A DNA stretch of 64,000 nucleotides from Armatimonadota bacterium. GTDB lineage: Bacteria > Armatimonadota > Zipacnadia > JAUWAU01. The notes under the pieces are model-generated. The model ran no database searches. It saw only the letters and a list, made by a program, of their open reading frames with translations, and was not told the origin of the DNA. A program made the position numbers and the translations under genes. Location: the NCBI GenBank assembly GCA_030601885.1, contig JAUWAU010000020.1, forward strand, positions 38,574 to 102,573, written 5' to 3'. Positions 44,277 through 52,455 of the stretch are shown piece after piece (the stretch's first letter is position 1; every line of letters begins with the position of its first letter).

Positions 44277-44894
44277 TCAACACCTCTCTTCACCCGCTTC
44301 GTCGAGCAGGTCCAGGAGTCGCTGGCGGAGGGCCGCTCTCGCGCGATGCAGATGCCGCTTCACCGTCCCGGTCGAGCAGCCCATGATCTGCGCCGTCTCG
44401 TCCACGCTGCAGCCATCCAACTCGAACAACACAATGGCTGACCGCTGCCGCTTGGGGAGACGTCGGATCTCCGCCCGCACGCGGGATGACATCGCACTGG
44501 CCGCCGCACGCGCCGCGGGATCGTCGCAGAGATATGCGGGGGATATTGTGCGGGGCGCGGCGGCGCTGGCTCGCTCCTGGCGCACCCGGTGTGCGAGACA
44601 CTCGTTCACCGCGATACGATACAGCCACGGGCCGAAATCCGCATCCGACCGGAGGCTGCGCAGGCGGTCGAACGCTCGGATGAAGGCATCCTGGACGATA
44701 TCCTCCGCGTCCGCTTGGTCCCAGCCGAACCGATAGGCGATGCGGTACACTCGCTCGACGTGCATGTCCACGAGAGTACCGAATGCCTCGCGGTCACCGT
44801 CCCTTGCGCGAGCCACCAACCCGCTTTCCCGGATGGCTTCGCCGCCTTTCCCATGCGCCAGCATCGCCAGAGGCCGCTCGACCTGCACCGTCAT
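44277..44894 (-). CDS. ECF-type RNA polymerase sigma factor
   Basis: 205 residues from the ATG at 44894. Region 2 is clear: YRIAYRFGWDQADAEDIVQDAFIRAFDRL, then FGPWLYRIAVNECLAHRVRQ. Region 4 with its helix-turn-helix follows: IRRLPKRQRSAIVLFELDGCSVDETAQIMGCSTGTVKRHLHRARAAL. It directs RNA polymerase to a small regulon. It sits directly before an anti-sigma gene, with a TGA just beyond that gene's start, the usual arrangement of self-regulated pairs. A start at 44864 is also possible. No ECF promoter pattern could be fixed by eye in 44895-45000. Confidence 0.95.
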   Translation of the reverse strand: MTVQVERPLAMLAHGKGGEAIRESGLVARARDGDREAFGTLVDMHVERVYRIAYRFGWDQADAEDIVQDAFIRAFDRLRSLRSDADFGPWLYRIAVNECLAHRVRQERASAAAPRTISPAYLCDDPAARAAASAMSSRVRAEIRRLPKRQRSAIVLFELDGCSVDETAQIMGCSTGTVKRHLHRARAALRQRLLDLLDEAGEERC

Positions 44895-45033
44895 CCGCCC
44901 AACCTTCGCTCGCCTTGGGTGCGTCCTTCTGTCCCTATGATAACTGACAGCGTGCTTTGGTTGACATGATGAGGCAAGGAAAAAGGAGAAAGGTAGAAGG
45001 AGACGACGGAAACGGCGAAGGCGCAAAGGAGCA

Positions 45034-45067
45034 CACGGCTTGACCCCGAAGGGGGTCAGGCGCCGTG
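45034..45067 (-). terminator. GC-rich hairpin after the DUF6250 gene
   Basis: CACGGC (45034-45039) pairs with GCCGTG (45062-45067) outside, TGACCCC (45041-45047) with GGGGTCA (45052-45058) inside. It lies 30 bases after the stop of the minus-strand gene. There is no T tract, so a terminator role is only likely, not shown. Confidence 0.4.
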
Positions 45068-45095
45068 CCACACGGGTCCGTCTTATTGAGTGCGG

Positions 45096-45815
45096 CTACT
45101 CGCTGGCCTCGAGCGGGTACACCTTGAAGTTGTACACCTTCATGTGGTTCTTCACGGTGCGGATGCCGAACCAGCCGGATTTCAGCGGCTCCGGGTCGCG
45201 GTATTCGAAGAGCACCTCGCCGTTCATGACGTACTGCACCAGGTCCCCGAACACGACGAGCTGGATGGTGTAGAGCTTGTTGGCCTCCATCAGGTGCTTC
45301 TTGTCGGTGTACTCCCCAAGCATCGTCTCATCAACGCGCGGATAACGGCGGAAGCGGGTAGTGGTGTTGTTGTTGCCCCCGTACCCCACGTAGTAGAGCT
45401 GCAGAGGGTCGTAGTTGCGGAAGATGCCGCCGCGCTCTTCGCTGCCGGCGAAGAGATCATCGGGGTTCTTTGGGTCGCTGGCCATCCAGAAGCAGTTCAG
45501 GTCGCTGATACGGTCGTTCGGTCCGTCGGCGTCGATCACTCGCACCTGGTACTCGATCATCACATCGGCCGCGAGCCGCTCGCGAAACCAGGCAGTGAAG
45601 CCCTCGGCAGTGTCGATCTCCATGGCGCCGTCCTTGACCTGTGGTGTCTCCCCCTCGACCACCCAGTTGCGAAGCCCGCCGGTGAAGTTGTCGGCATACA
45701 GCACCTCGCCGCATTGATAGGGCGTTTTCTTCTCCTGCGCTTCCGCACCGGCTGCGAGCAGCACTGTTCCAATGACCAGTATTGTGAACGCCGCGTCCAG
45801 CACGTAACTGCACAT
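45096..45815 (-). CDS. DUF6250 protein, exported
   Basis: 239 residues. The ATG at 45815 follows GGGAGGTG by 7 bases. A signal sequence (AAFTILVIGTVLLAAGAEA) opens it. The whole mature part is one DUF6250 jelly-roll: LYADNFTGGLRNWVVEGE, DVMIEYQVRVIDADGPNDRISDLNCFWMASDPKNPDDLF, YYVGYGGNNNTTTRFRRY, LVVFGDLVQYVMNGEVLFEYRDPEPLKSGWFGIRTV. DUF6250 proteins are frequent near polysaccharide-degradation genes and probably bind or cleave glycans; the catalytic residues are not known to me. It lies upstream of the ECF sigma gene on the same strand, with a hairpin between. Confidence 0.9.
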   Translation of the reverse strand: MCSYVLDAAFTILVIGTVLLAAGAEAQEKKTPYQCGEVLYADNFTGGLRNWVVEGETPQVKDGAMEIDTAEGFTAWFRERLAADVMIEYQVRVIDADGPNDRISDLNCFWMASDPKNPDDLFAGSEERGGIFRNYDPLQLYYVGYGGNNNTTTRFRRYPRVDETMLGEYTDKKHLMEANKLYTIQLVVFGDLVQYVMNGEVLFEYRDPEPLKSGWFGIRTVKNHMKVYNFKVYPLEASE

Positions 45816-45837
45816 TTCGGCGCACCTCCCGGCACGA

Positions 45838-45903
45838 CAGTGGTCAGTCTGCAGTTGCCAGTGGCCGGCAGGGAATTCGGCGGCCTTCACTGGCCACTTT
45901 CAG
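45838..45903 (+). repeat. Dispersed inverted repeat (CACTGACCACTG family)
   Basis: CAGTGGTCAG (45838-45847), GCCAGTGGCCGGC (45857-45869) and CACTGGCCAC (45888-45897) form partial palindromes. It covers the region just upstream of the DUF6250 start where its promoter would lie. Confidence 0.55.
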
Positions 45904-46077
45904 GCCTACGGTTCCTCCGAGCGCCCCTCGATACCTGTTGCGCCCCAGGAGGCCACGGCAGAAAAACAAATTGTAAATTCTTCGTTACGTTATGGTAAAA
46001 GGCTCGCGATACGCAGGTGTATGAAGCGCCCTCCATTTGGCCAAGGGCATGCAGCATTCATCGTCGGAGGAACGATC

Positions 46078-46407
46078 ATGGCGCTGCACGGGACGTTGGA
46101 TGCGCTCGATACGCTGGAATTGCTGCAGGCACTTAATGTCGCTGGGAAGACCGGACTCATTACCGCTGAAGGCTTCGACAACGGTGCCCGAGTGCGCTTG
46201 CACCTGAAGAGCGGGCAGGTCGTCTGGGCGGAGGGGATGTGCAGCGAGGGAGACGATGCCGTCCTCGACTTCCTCAGCCTGCGCAAGGGCGTTTACACGT
46301 TCCGCAGCACTGACGTGGATGGCATGCGCAACGTGTTCAAACCCACCGAGGCCCTCATGCTGCAGTGGGCCATCCGTCTCGACGAGCGCCACGTCAGTGG
46401 CCAGTGA
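46078..46407 (+). CDS. PATAN/DUF4388-domain protein
   Basis: 109 residues. The ATG at 46078 follows GGAGG by 7 bases. The protein is one DUF4388 domain, known by its opening MALHGTLDALDTLELLQALNVAGKTGLI and the strand pair VRLHLKSGQVVWAEG. Such domains act as adaptors in two-component and motility-related signalling, often fused to receiver domains; this one stands alone. Its 5' region (45955-46015) is the AT-richest spot nearby (TTGTAAATTCTTCG), and probably holds the promoter, but no clear box pair could be set. Confidence 0.85.
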   Translation: MALHGTLDALDTLELLQALNVAGKTGLITAEGFDNGARVRLHLKSGQVVWAEGMCSEGDDAVLDFLSLRKGVYTFRSTDVDGMRNVFKPTEALMLQWAIRLDERHVSGQ

Positions 46408-46790
46408 GGTAGCCGTACAGTAATCCCCGCCGGCGCCGAACCCGCCCTCACGCCGTCCCAATCTGCGCCGCACTCCCGTACATCCCTCCGAAGCCGCTCC
46501 TGCTGGAGCTGTCCGTAGCCCACGCATGTCCCCTCCCGGAAGCCTGTGTGGAGACCTCCGCCACAGTAGATGCGCGTCCGCGGTGTGCGTTTCGTTGTGG
46601 ACGGACAAGGAATTGGGCTGAGAAAACGGAACCGTGCGCGCGGCCCCCTAAAGAAAGCCGATCCGACACGCCGAGGAGCCATGAAAGCAAGAGCACAAGA
46701 CAAACCCGCCCCGGGCCCGGTCGGCGCCAATCGGCGCCGCGAGGGTGGCGCGAAGGGCTACTGAATCTCATCGGTCACTTGAGGGCCTTT

Positions 46791-46810
46791 CACTGACCAC
46801 TGACAACTGA
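46791..46810 (+). repeat. Dispersed repeat fragment (CACTGACCACTG family)
   Basis: CACTGACCACTGACAACTGA lies just before the D-aminoacylase ribosome site. The rest of 46408-46826 shows no convincing gene on either strand. Confidence 0.5.
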
Positions 46811-46826
46811 GGCGGAGGTGCCAGTA

Positions 46827-48299
46827 TTGCAGCTCGACATCGTGATCGTGGGCAGTACGGTCGTGGACGGTACCGGAGGGCCACGCTATGCGGCGGACGT
46901 TGGCATCTCGAATGGCCACATCCGGGCCATTGCGACTCGCGGCGGGCTGAGGGAGTCGGCGCGGACGGTCATCGAAGCGGACGGCTCCGTCGTCGCTCCC
47001 GGGTTCATCGACATCCACGCCCACGACGACCGCATCGTGCTGGACAAGCCGGAGTCGAGCCACAAGGTCATGCAAGGAGTCACGACGACCGTGTGTGGCA
47101 ACTGCGGCAGCGGTCTGGCGCCGCTGTCGGAGGACGTGGGCCCGGCACTGAAGGGCACGGATCTGGAGCGACTGTTCGCGCAGAAGCAGCCGATCTGGCC
47201 GCGAGTTGCCGAGTACCTGGATGCCGTGGAGGAATGCCGGCCGGGCATTAACTTCGCCTATCTGGCGCCGCACCGGCTCGTGCGTGCCGCGGTCATGGGC
47301 GCAGACGAGGCGATGCCGACGCCGGGGCAGCTCGCCCGGATGCAGGACATCGTGAGGCAGGCAATGGACGACGGCGCCATTGGGCTCTCGAGCGGCCTGT
47401 TCTACACGCCCGGCAGCTCGGCAACGCACCACGAGTTCGTGCCGCTGCTCGAGGTGGTGCGCGAGTATGACGGCTACTACGCAACGCACATGCGCGACGA
47501 GGGAACGTGTCTGCTCGCCTCGGTGGCCGAGTCGATCGCCACGGCGCGCGATGCACCCGGCGTGCGGCTGCAGATATCGCACTTCAAGGCGGGCCGAGGC
47601 CCGGAGACGTGGGGGCTGGTGCACCCGGCGTGCGAGATGATCGACGAGGCACGGCGGGATGGCGTTGAGGTGTGCGGCGATCAGTATCCGTACACGGCGT
47701 CGTCCACGAGCGTCGCGGCGTACGTCCGCACGGGTCTCGTTGACCAATACGCGGGCGACATCCAGCTCTGCTGGTCGGAGCCGCATCCGGATGCTGTCGG
47801 CAAACGACTGGACGCCGTCGCCAAAGAGATGAGCCTCGGGCCTCGCGAGGCCGCCGAGGCGCTCCTGCCTGCCACCGGAGTGTATTTCGGCATCGGCGAG
47901 GACGACATGCGGTTCGTGATGCGGCAGCCGTGGGTGTCCGTGGGCTCCGACGGCGTGCCGGGGGCGCCGCGCCCGCATCCGAGGGCCTTCGGGACGTTCC
48001 CGCGGGTGCTCGGGCACTTCGTCCGCGACGAGGGCGTGCTGAGCCTCGAGTCGGCCGTGCGGAAGATGACCAGCCTCCCGGCGGGCATGTGCGGCTTCGA
48101 TGATCGGGGGAGGCTTCGCGTCGGCGCGGTGGCTGATGTGGTCGTGTTCGACCCGGAGCGCATCGCCGATGTCGCCACCTACGAGGACCCGTGCCAGTAC
48201 CCCAAGGGGATCTCGCATGTGCTCGTCGGCGGGGAGCTTGTCCTCCGCGACGGCACCCTCACGGGCGCGCGGGCTGGGAAGGTGCTGGGGCGGAGCTAA
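46827..48299 (+). CDS. D-aminoacylase / N-acyl-D-amino-acid deacylase family amidohydrolase
   Basis: 490 residues. A TTG at 46827 fits the ribosome site GGAGG (8 bases); a GTG 9 bases upstream lies too close to it. The metal-dependent hydrolase fold shows IEADGSVVAPGFIDIHAHDD with the HxH pair, the D-aminoacylase-specific GLSSGLFYTPGSSAT, THMRDEG, LQISHFKAG and a late Asp in VSVGSDGVPG. It removes the N-acyl group from D-amino acids, or from D-Glu or D-Asp compounds released from peptidoglycan. It lies before a polysaccharide lyase set, which supports a role in using wall or glycan breakdown products. Substrate is not fixed. Confidence 0.9.
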   Translation: MQLDIVIVGSTVVDGTGGPRYAADVGISNGHIRAIATRGGLRESARTVIEADGSVVAPGFIDIHAHDDRIVLDKPESSHKVMQGVTTTVCGNCGSGLAPLSEDVGPALKGTDLERLFAQKQPIWPRVAEYLDAVEECRPGINFAYLAPHRLVRAAVMGADEAMPTPGQLARMQDIVRQAMDDGAIGLSSGLFYTPGSSATHHEFVPLLEVVREYDGYYATHMRDEGTCLLASVAESIATARDAPGVRLQISHFKAGRGPETWGLVHPACEMIDEARRDGVEVCGDQYPYTASSTSVAAYVRTGLVDQYAGDIQLCWSEPHPDAVGKRLDAVAKEMSLGPREAAEALLPATGVYFGIGEDDMRFVMRQPWVSVGSDGVPGAPRPHPRAFGTFPRVLGHFVRDEGVLSLESAVRKMTSLPAGMCGFDDRGRLRVGAVADVVVFDPERIADVATYEDPCQYPKGISHVLVGGELVLRDGTLTGARAGKVLGRS

Positions 48300-48390
48300 G
48301 CGTCGCAAAAACACCCATACAACAATGAACCCGGCGCCGCAGGAGGAAGGCACGGCGCCGGTGGCCAACTGTGAGTGGCCAATTGCGAGG

Positions 48391-48419
48391 GTAGGGGCAA
48401 TCCGCCGGGTCGCCCCTAC
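48391..48419 (+). repeat. Dispersed hairpin repeat (GTAGGGGC ... GCCCCTAC)
   Basis: GTAGGGGC (48391-48398) pairs perfectly with GCCCCTAC (48412-48419) around a 13-base centre AATCCGCCGGGTC. It lies in the short gap before the heparinase gene, next to GTGGCCAACTG-type repeat pieces at 48361-48390. Confidence 0.65.
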
Positions 48420-48447
48420 ACCGGGCACGTCCGTCGGAGGTGGGCAA

Positions 48448-51372
48448 ATGCTCAGGCTTTCGCTGACTCTCAGCCTTGTGATCGGAGCGACACTGCTGCC
48501 CGACAGCGCACAAGCGGCCGCCGGTGCGAGGCAGGATTCTTCCCAGCCCGGCAGGCTGGGCCACACTGAAGCCCTGGTGTTCGAGGACTTCGAGTCGGTG
48601 GAGAAGTGGGAGGGCTTCGAGCTCAGCCGGGAACAGGCGAAGTCCGGCAACACCGCCGCGCGCTGGGCGCACATGGACACGGTGACCGGCGTGAGCTGCT
48701 CCGATATCCCCCACGACTGGCGCGGCTACGCGCACTTCACCTTCTGGGTCTACTCGGAGAAGGACGTCGGCTCGCGCTTCATGTGCATCATTCGGTCCGA
48801 GAACCCCGCCACCGAGGGCTCCGACTACTGGTCGGTGCCGGTGCGACTCAACTTCACCGGCTGGCACCGCTTTGGGCTGGCCCTCCGGGAGGGCGGTGGC
48901 GCCAGGTCGCCGCTGGGGTGGGACCAGGTGCAGAGCATCATGTTCACAGCGACTGGCTGGGACAACACGCCGCATCCGGAGGCTGTCGTGTACATCGACG
49001 AGCTAAAGCTGACCAACGAATTCGGAGAGTCCGGCCCCATCATCTCCGACGAGGAGTTCTTCGGCATGCTTCGGGAGGACATGCCGGAGCTGGCGACCAC
49101 GCGGCAGGCTGCCGCCGCCGGCGACTATGCGCGGGCCAAGGCGGAATACCTCATCTACATGCGCGCCCGCAAAGGGCCGGTGTGGCGCTTCGATTGGCGA
49201 GAATGGGACAAGTCGCGCCAGGAGGACTACAACACGGCCGCTGCCGACCGCGTGCTCACGCACGTTTTCACTTGGTACGGGCGCGAAGCCGATCTGGGGC
49301 CCGACATTGAGTGGACCAGCAACGGCTTCGACCGCTCCGAGCCGGCCTACACGCCCGAGTGGACCTACAACCTCAACCGCTTCGGCTACTGGCGTACGCT
49401 GGCGCAGGTGTACTGGGCCACCGGTGACGAGAAGTACGCCAGCGAGTTTATCGCCCAGATGCTGGACTGGATCGCCGATCAGCCGCCGCCCGTGCTCGGC
49501 AACCCAAACACCGGGCCGTGCTGGCGCACCATCGAGCAGGGCATTCGCATGGCGGGCTCCTGGATGGACGCGTACCATAACTTCCTCGGCTCCCCCCTGA
49601 TGACGCCCGCGGCGCACACCACGTTCGTGAAGTCCTTCGTCGAGCATGCGCAGCAGCTCACGCGCATGGCGGTGGAGCACCCCGAGCACGGTGGCAATTG
49701 GGTGACGATGGAGTGCAATGGGCTCGCCCATGTGGGAGTGATGTTCCCCGAGTTCACCGAGGCGAAGCACTGGCGCGACGTCGCCTACGGCAGGCTGCTG
49801 ATGGAGCTCGATCGGCAAGTCTATCCCGATGGGGCTCAGAAGGAGTTGACCTCGGGCTACCATCAGGTTGCCCTGCGCAACTTCCGCGCCGCGCTCGACC
49901 CAGCGCTCCGGAACGACGTCGAAGTGCCGGAGGGATACCAGGCGAAGCTGGAGCGCATGTATCGGTACAACCTGTGCGCCATGATGCCCACGGGCCATCT
50001 GCCGCCGCTGAACGACGGCAACATCACGCGAGTTACCGGATACCTGCGCGAGGCGTACGAGAAGTTCGGGGGCGACGAGTACCTCTGGGGCGCCACGCTG
50101 GGCGCGGAGGGGAAGGCGGTGCCGTTCACGTCCTACGCCTTTCCCTGGGCGGGGCAATACGTGATGCGCGGCGGCTGGCAGCGCGACGATGCCTACCTCA
50201 TGTTCGAAGCCGGACCGTACGGCATCGGGCACCAGCACGAGGACAAGCTCGGCATCTTCCTCTATGCGCACGGACGCGTTCTGCTCACCGAACCTGGAAA
50301 CTACGCGTACGACCGATCCAAGTGGCGCCGGTACGTGCTGTCAACTGACGCACACAACACCATCATGGTGGACGGCATGCCGCAGCACCGGCGCGGGCTC
50401 CGCGAGACGTACGAAGCCACGGAGCCGCTGGCCGGCAACTGGGTGACGACGCCAGCCTTCGACTGGGCAACTGGCGCCTACACGGATGGCTATGGCCCGG
50501 ACCGCGATCGCGCCGTCTCCCACGAGCGCACGGTGATCTTCGTCCGACCCGACTACTTCGTCGTTCTGGATCGCCTGCTCGGCACGGGCAAGCACACCTA
50601 CTCCAACATCTTCCACCTGGACGCGGAGGAAGCCGTTGTTGATCCGGCATCGCTGGTGGCGCGCACGCAGGAGCAGGAGAAGGCTAACCTCGCGCTCGTG
50701 CCGGCGGATCGAGACGGGCTGACGGTGCGGGTGGTCAAAGGGCAGGAGGATCCGGTGCAGGGCTGGATCCCGCGGGAGAATCACCGGGCGGTGCCGACGC
50801 CGATATATGAGAAGACGGGCCCATGCCCGCGGACTTTCACGACGCTTCTCGTCCCATACCCCGCGGGCGCGGCGCTCCTGGCGGAGGCCGAGGTGCTCGA
50901 CGTTGGGAAGCCGCGGCACGAGGCAGTCGCGGTGTCAATGAAGGTGGGGGAGAGCGAGGACGTCCTGCTCTATTCGTACGATAAGCCTGCAACGCTCAAG
51001 GCGAATGAGGTCTCCGCCGACGCGCGGCTGGCTTTAGTTCGGAAGCTCGGCGATGGGCAATGGTCTGCGGCCCTGATGGACGGCACGCGACTCTCTATTA
51101 GGGGCCTCAGTGCCGAGACAGGTGAGCCGACCACACTCTCGCTTTACCGTGAGGCGACCGGGCTGCTTCGGGTGAGCCATCATGGCGAGACGAAGGTGTC
51201 GCTGCGTCTCGCCGGCGATCTCCCCTCCGGCGTCGTCGTCTGCGTCCTCGGCAAACAGGGCTCGCGTGCCGTGCCGGCGCGGGTGGCCCACGGCGCGCTG
51301 TCCTTCGAAGCTGAGCCGGGCGGCGAATATGCCATTGGCCCGCGGGAGCTGGCCCTGGCGGGTGGCCAGTAA
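48448..51372 (+). CDS. Exported heparinase II/III-family polysaccharide lyase
   Basis: 974 residues. The ATG at 48448 has GGAGGTGG before it; a much longer open frame upstream overlaps the deacylase and is not used. A signal peptide (LTLSLVIGATLLPDSAQA) comes first, then a jelly-roll sugar-binding-like domain (about 35-190: EDFESVEKWEGFELSREQAKSG), an alpha/alpha-barrel (about 200-560: GFYWRTLAQVYWATG-like helices, EHGGNWVTMECNGLAH, YPDGAQKELTSGYHQVAL) and the heparinase II/III beta-sandwich (about 570-960) with YLMFEAGPYGIGHQHEDKLG, whose His-x-His and the GN-YAYDRSKWRRY block are typical. It should split acidic polysaccharides by beta-elimination. The real substrate is unknown. Confidence 0.9.
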   Translation: MLRLSLTLSLVIGATLLPDSAQAAAGARQDSSQPGRLGHTEALVFEDFESVEKWEGFELSREQAKSGNTAARWAHMDTVTGVSCSDIPHDWRGYAHFTFWVYSEKDVGSRFMCIIRSENPATEGSDYWSVPVRLNFTGWHRFGLALREGGGARSPLGWDQVQSIMFTATGWDNTPHPEAVVYIDELKLTNEFGESGPIISDEEFFGMLREDMPELATTRQAAAAGDYARAKAEYLIYMRARKGPVWRFDWREWDKSRQEDYNTAAADRVLTHVFTWYGREADLGPDIEWTSNGFDRSEPAYTPEWTYNLNRFGYWRTLAQVYWATGDEKYASEFIAQMLDWIADQPPPVLGNPNTGPCWRTIEQGIRMAGSWMDAYHNFLGSPLMTPAAHTTFVKSFVEHAQQLTRMAVEHPEHGGNWVTMECNGLAHVGVMFPEFTEAKHWRDVAYGRLLMELDRQVYPDGAQKELTSGYHQVALRNFRAALDPALRNDVEVPEGYQAKLERMYRYNLCAMMPTGHLPPLNDGNITRVTGYLREAYEKFGGDEYLWGATLGAEGKAVPFTSYAFPWAGQYVMRGGWQRDDAYLMFEAGPYGIGHQHEDKLGIFLYAHGRVLLTEPGNYAYDRSKWRRYVLSTDAHNTIMVDGMPQHRRGLRETYEATEPLAGNWVTTPAFDWATGAYTDGYGPDRDRAVSHERTVIFVRPDYFVVLDRLLGTGKHTYSNIFHLDAEEAVVDPASLVARTQEQEKANLALVPADRDGLTVRVVKGQEDPVQGWIPRENHRAVPTPIYEKTGPCPRTFTTLLVPYPAGAALLAEAEVLDVGKPRHEAVAVSMKVGESEDVLLYSYDKPATLKANEVSADARLALVRKLGDGQWSAALMDGTRLSIRGLSAETGEPTTLSLYREATGLLRVSHHGETKVSLRLAGDLPSGVVVCVLGKQGSRAVPARVAHGALSFEAEPGGEYAIGPRELALAGGQ

Positions 51373-51420
51373 TCGGCGGTGCCTGACGATCAGTTGCAAA
51401 CGATCAAGGAGCGGCACACT

Positions 51421-52434
51421 ATGAAGCTGCTCGTCACCGGCGCAACTGGGCGAGTCGGCGCCAACCTCGTCAAGACATTGGTCGAGAGGGGCGACGAAGT
51501 GAAATGCCTGGTGTTCCCGGGCGATGCCAAGGAGCGCAAGCTCGAGGGGCTGGACGCCGAGATCCGGTACGGCGATCTGACGGACACGGAGGCCGTTGCG
51601 GCAGCGGTCAAGGGCGTCGAGCAGATCATCCACGCGGCGGCGGTCATGGGCGAGCCAAAGGCCGGTGCGGCGAACTTCCTGGACGTCAACGTCATGGGCA
51701 CTCAGCGTCTGCTCGAGGCGGCGGTCGCGAACGACGTCCAACGCTTCGTCTACATCAGCAGCACCGCCATCTACTGTGTGGACAGCGTGGCCGTGCACCC
51801 GACACCGGAGGAGGCGCCGCTGGATCCGCTGCGGCTGTATGGGGCATCCAAGAAGATGGCCGAGGCGTTGGTGCAGAACTACAACCGTGAGCACGCGCTG
51901 CCGTACGTCATTCTGCGGCCGGGCGACATCCGGGCGTGCGACGAGGTGCTGAACGGGTGGGCCGTTCGGAGCACCGCCGGCATCTACAAGCGCGGCGCGC
52001 GGGATCCACTGGTGCACTACTACGTGGCCGATGACCCCGAGCCGTGGCGGGAGATCGAGGCGCTGGCCGAGACGAAGGGCGCGGCGCTGTGTGCTGCAAC
52101 GGATGCCGACGGCGAGCCGTGGGAGCGCCACTCCTGCGACGTGCGCGACATAGTCGCAGCCGCCCTCGCCGCACTGGAGTCCGATGCCGCCCTCGGAGGC
52201 ATCTTCAACGTCGCCGCCCCCGAGGCGATGCCACAGCCCGCGCTGACAGAGTACCTCGCCGCGAAAACCGGCGAGGAAGTCGTCTGCGTTGCGACGCCCA
52301 CCCGCCGTCGGGTGAACTGCAGCGTCGAGAAGATCGCGCGGACATTCTACCAACCGGCGTACGACTGGAAGCGGATGATCGATGACGCCCTCGCCTTCAG
52401 GGCAGGCGAGGACATCGGCGTGATACCGACCTAG
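51421..52434 (+). CDS. NAD-dependent sugar epimerase/dehydratase
   Basis: 337 residues. The extended short-chain dehydrogenase fold is clear: LLVTGATGRVGANLVKTL (GxxGxxG), YGDLTDTEAVAAAVKGVEQIIHAAA, FVYISSTAIY and the catalytic Tyr and Lys in YGASKKMAEALV. Family members change nucleotide sugars or related sugars; the substrate is not evident. AAGGAG lies about 11 bases before the ATG. It sits between the lyase and the secreted propeller gene on the same strand and may process their product. Confidence 0.9.
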   Translation: MKLLVTGATGRVGANLVKTLVERGDEVKCLVFPGDAKERKLEGLDAEIRYGDLTDTEAVAAAVKGVEQIIHAAAVMGEPKAGAANFLDVNVMGTQRLLEAAVANDVQRFVYISSTAIYCVDSVAVHPTPEEAPLDPLRLYGASKKMAEALVQNYNREHALPYVILRPGDIRACDEVLNGWAVRSTAGIYKRGARDPLVHYYVADDPEPWREIEALAETKGAALCAATDADGEPWERHSCDVRDIVAAALAALESDAALGGIFNVAAPEAMPQPALTEYLAAKTGEEVVCVATPTRRRVNCSVEKIARTFYQPAYDWKRMIDDALAFRAGEDIGVIPT

Positions 52435-52455
52435 CCATTTGACCGAGGTGGCGAC

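Noticed and set aside
46408..46826. Possible minus-strand gene between the PATAN gene and the D-aminoacylase
   Set aside because: An open frame of ~107 codons exists but lacks a ribosome site, a known domain and a sensible composition.
46758..48680. 640-codon open frame on the minus strand
   Set aside because: Shadow of the D-aminoacylase gene, whose HxH and GLSSGLFYTPG motifs are clear.
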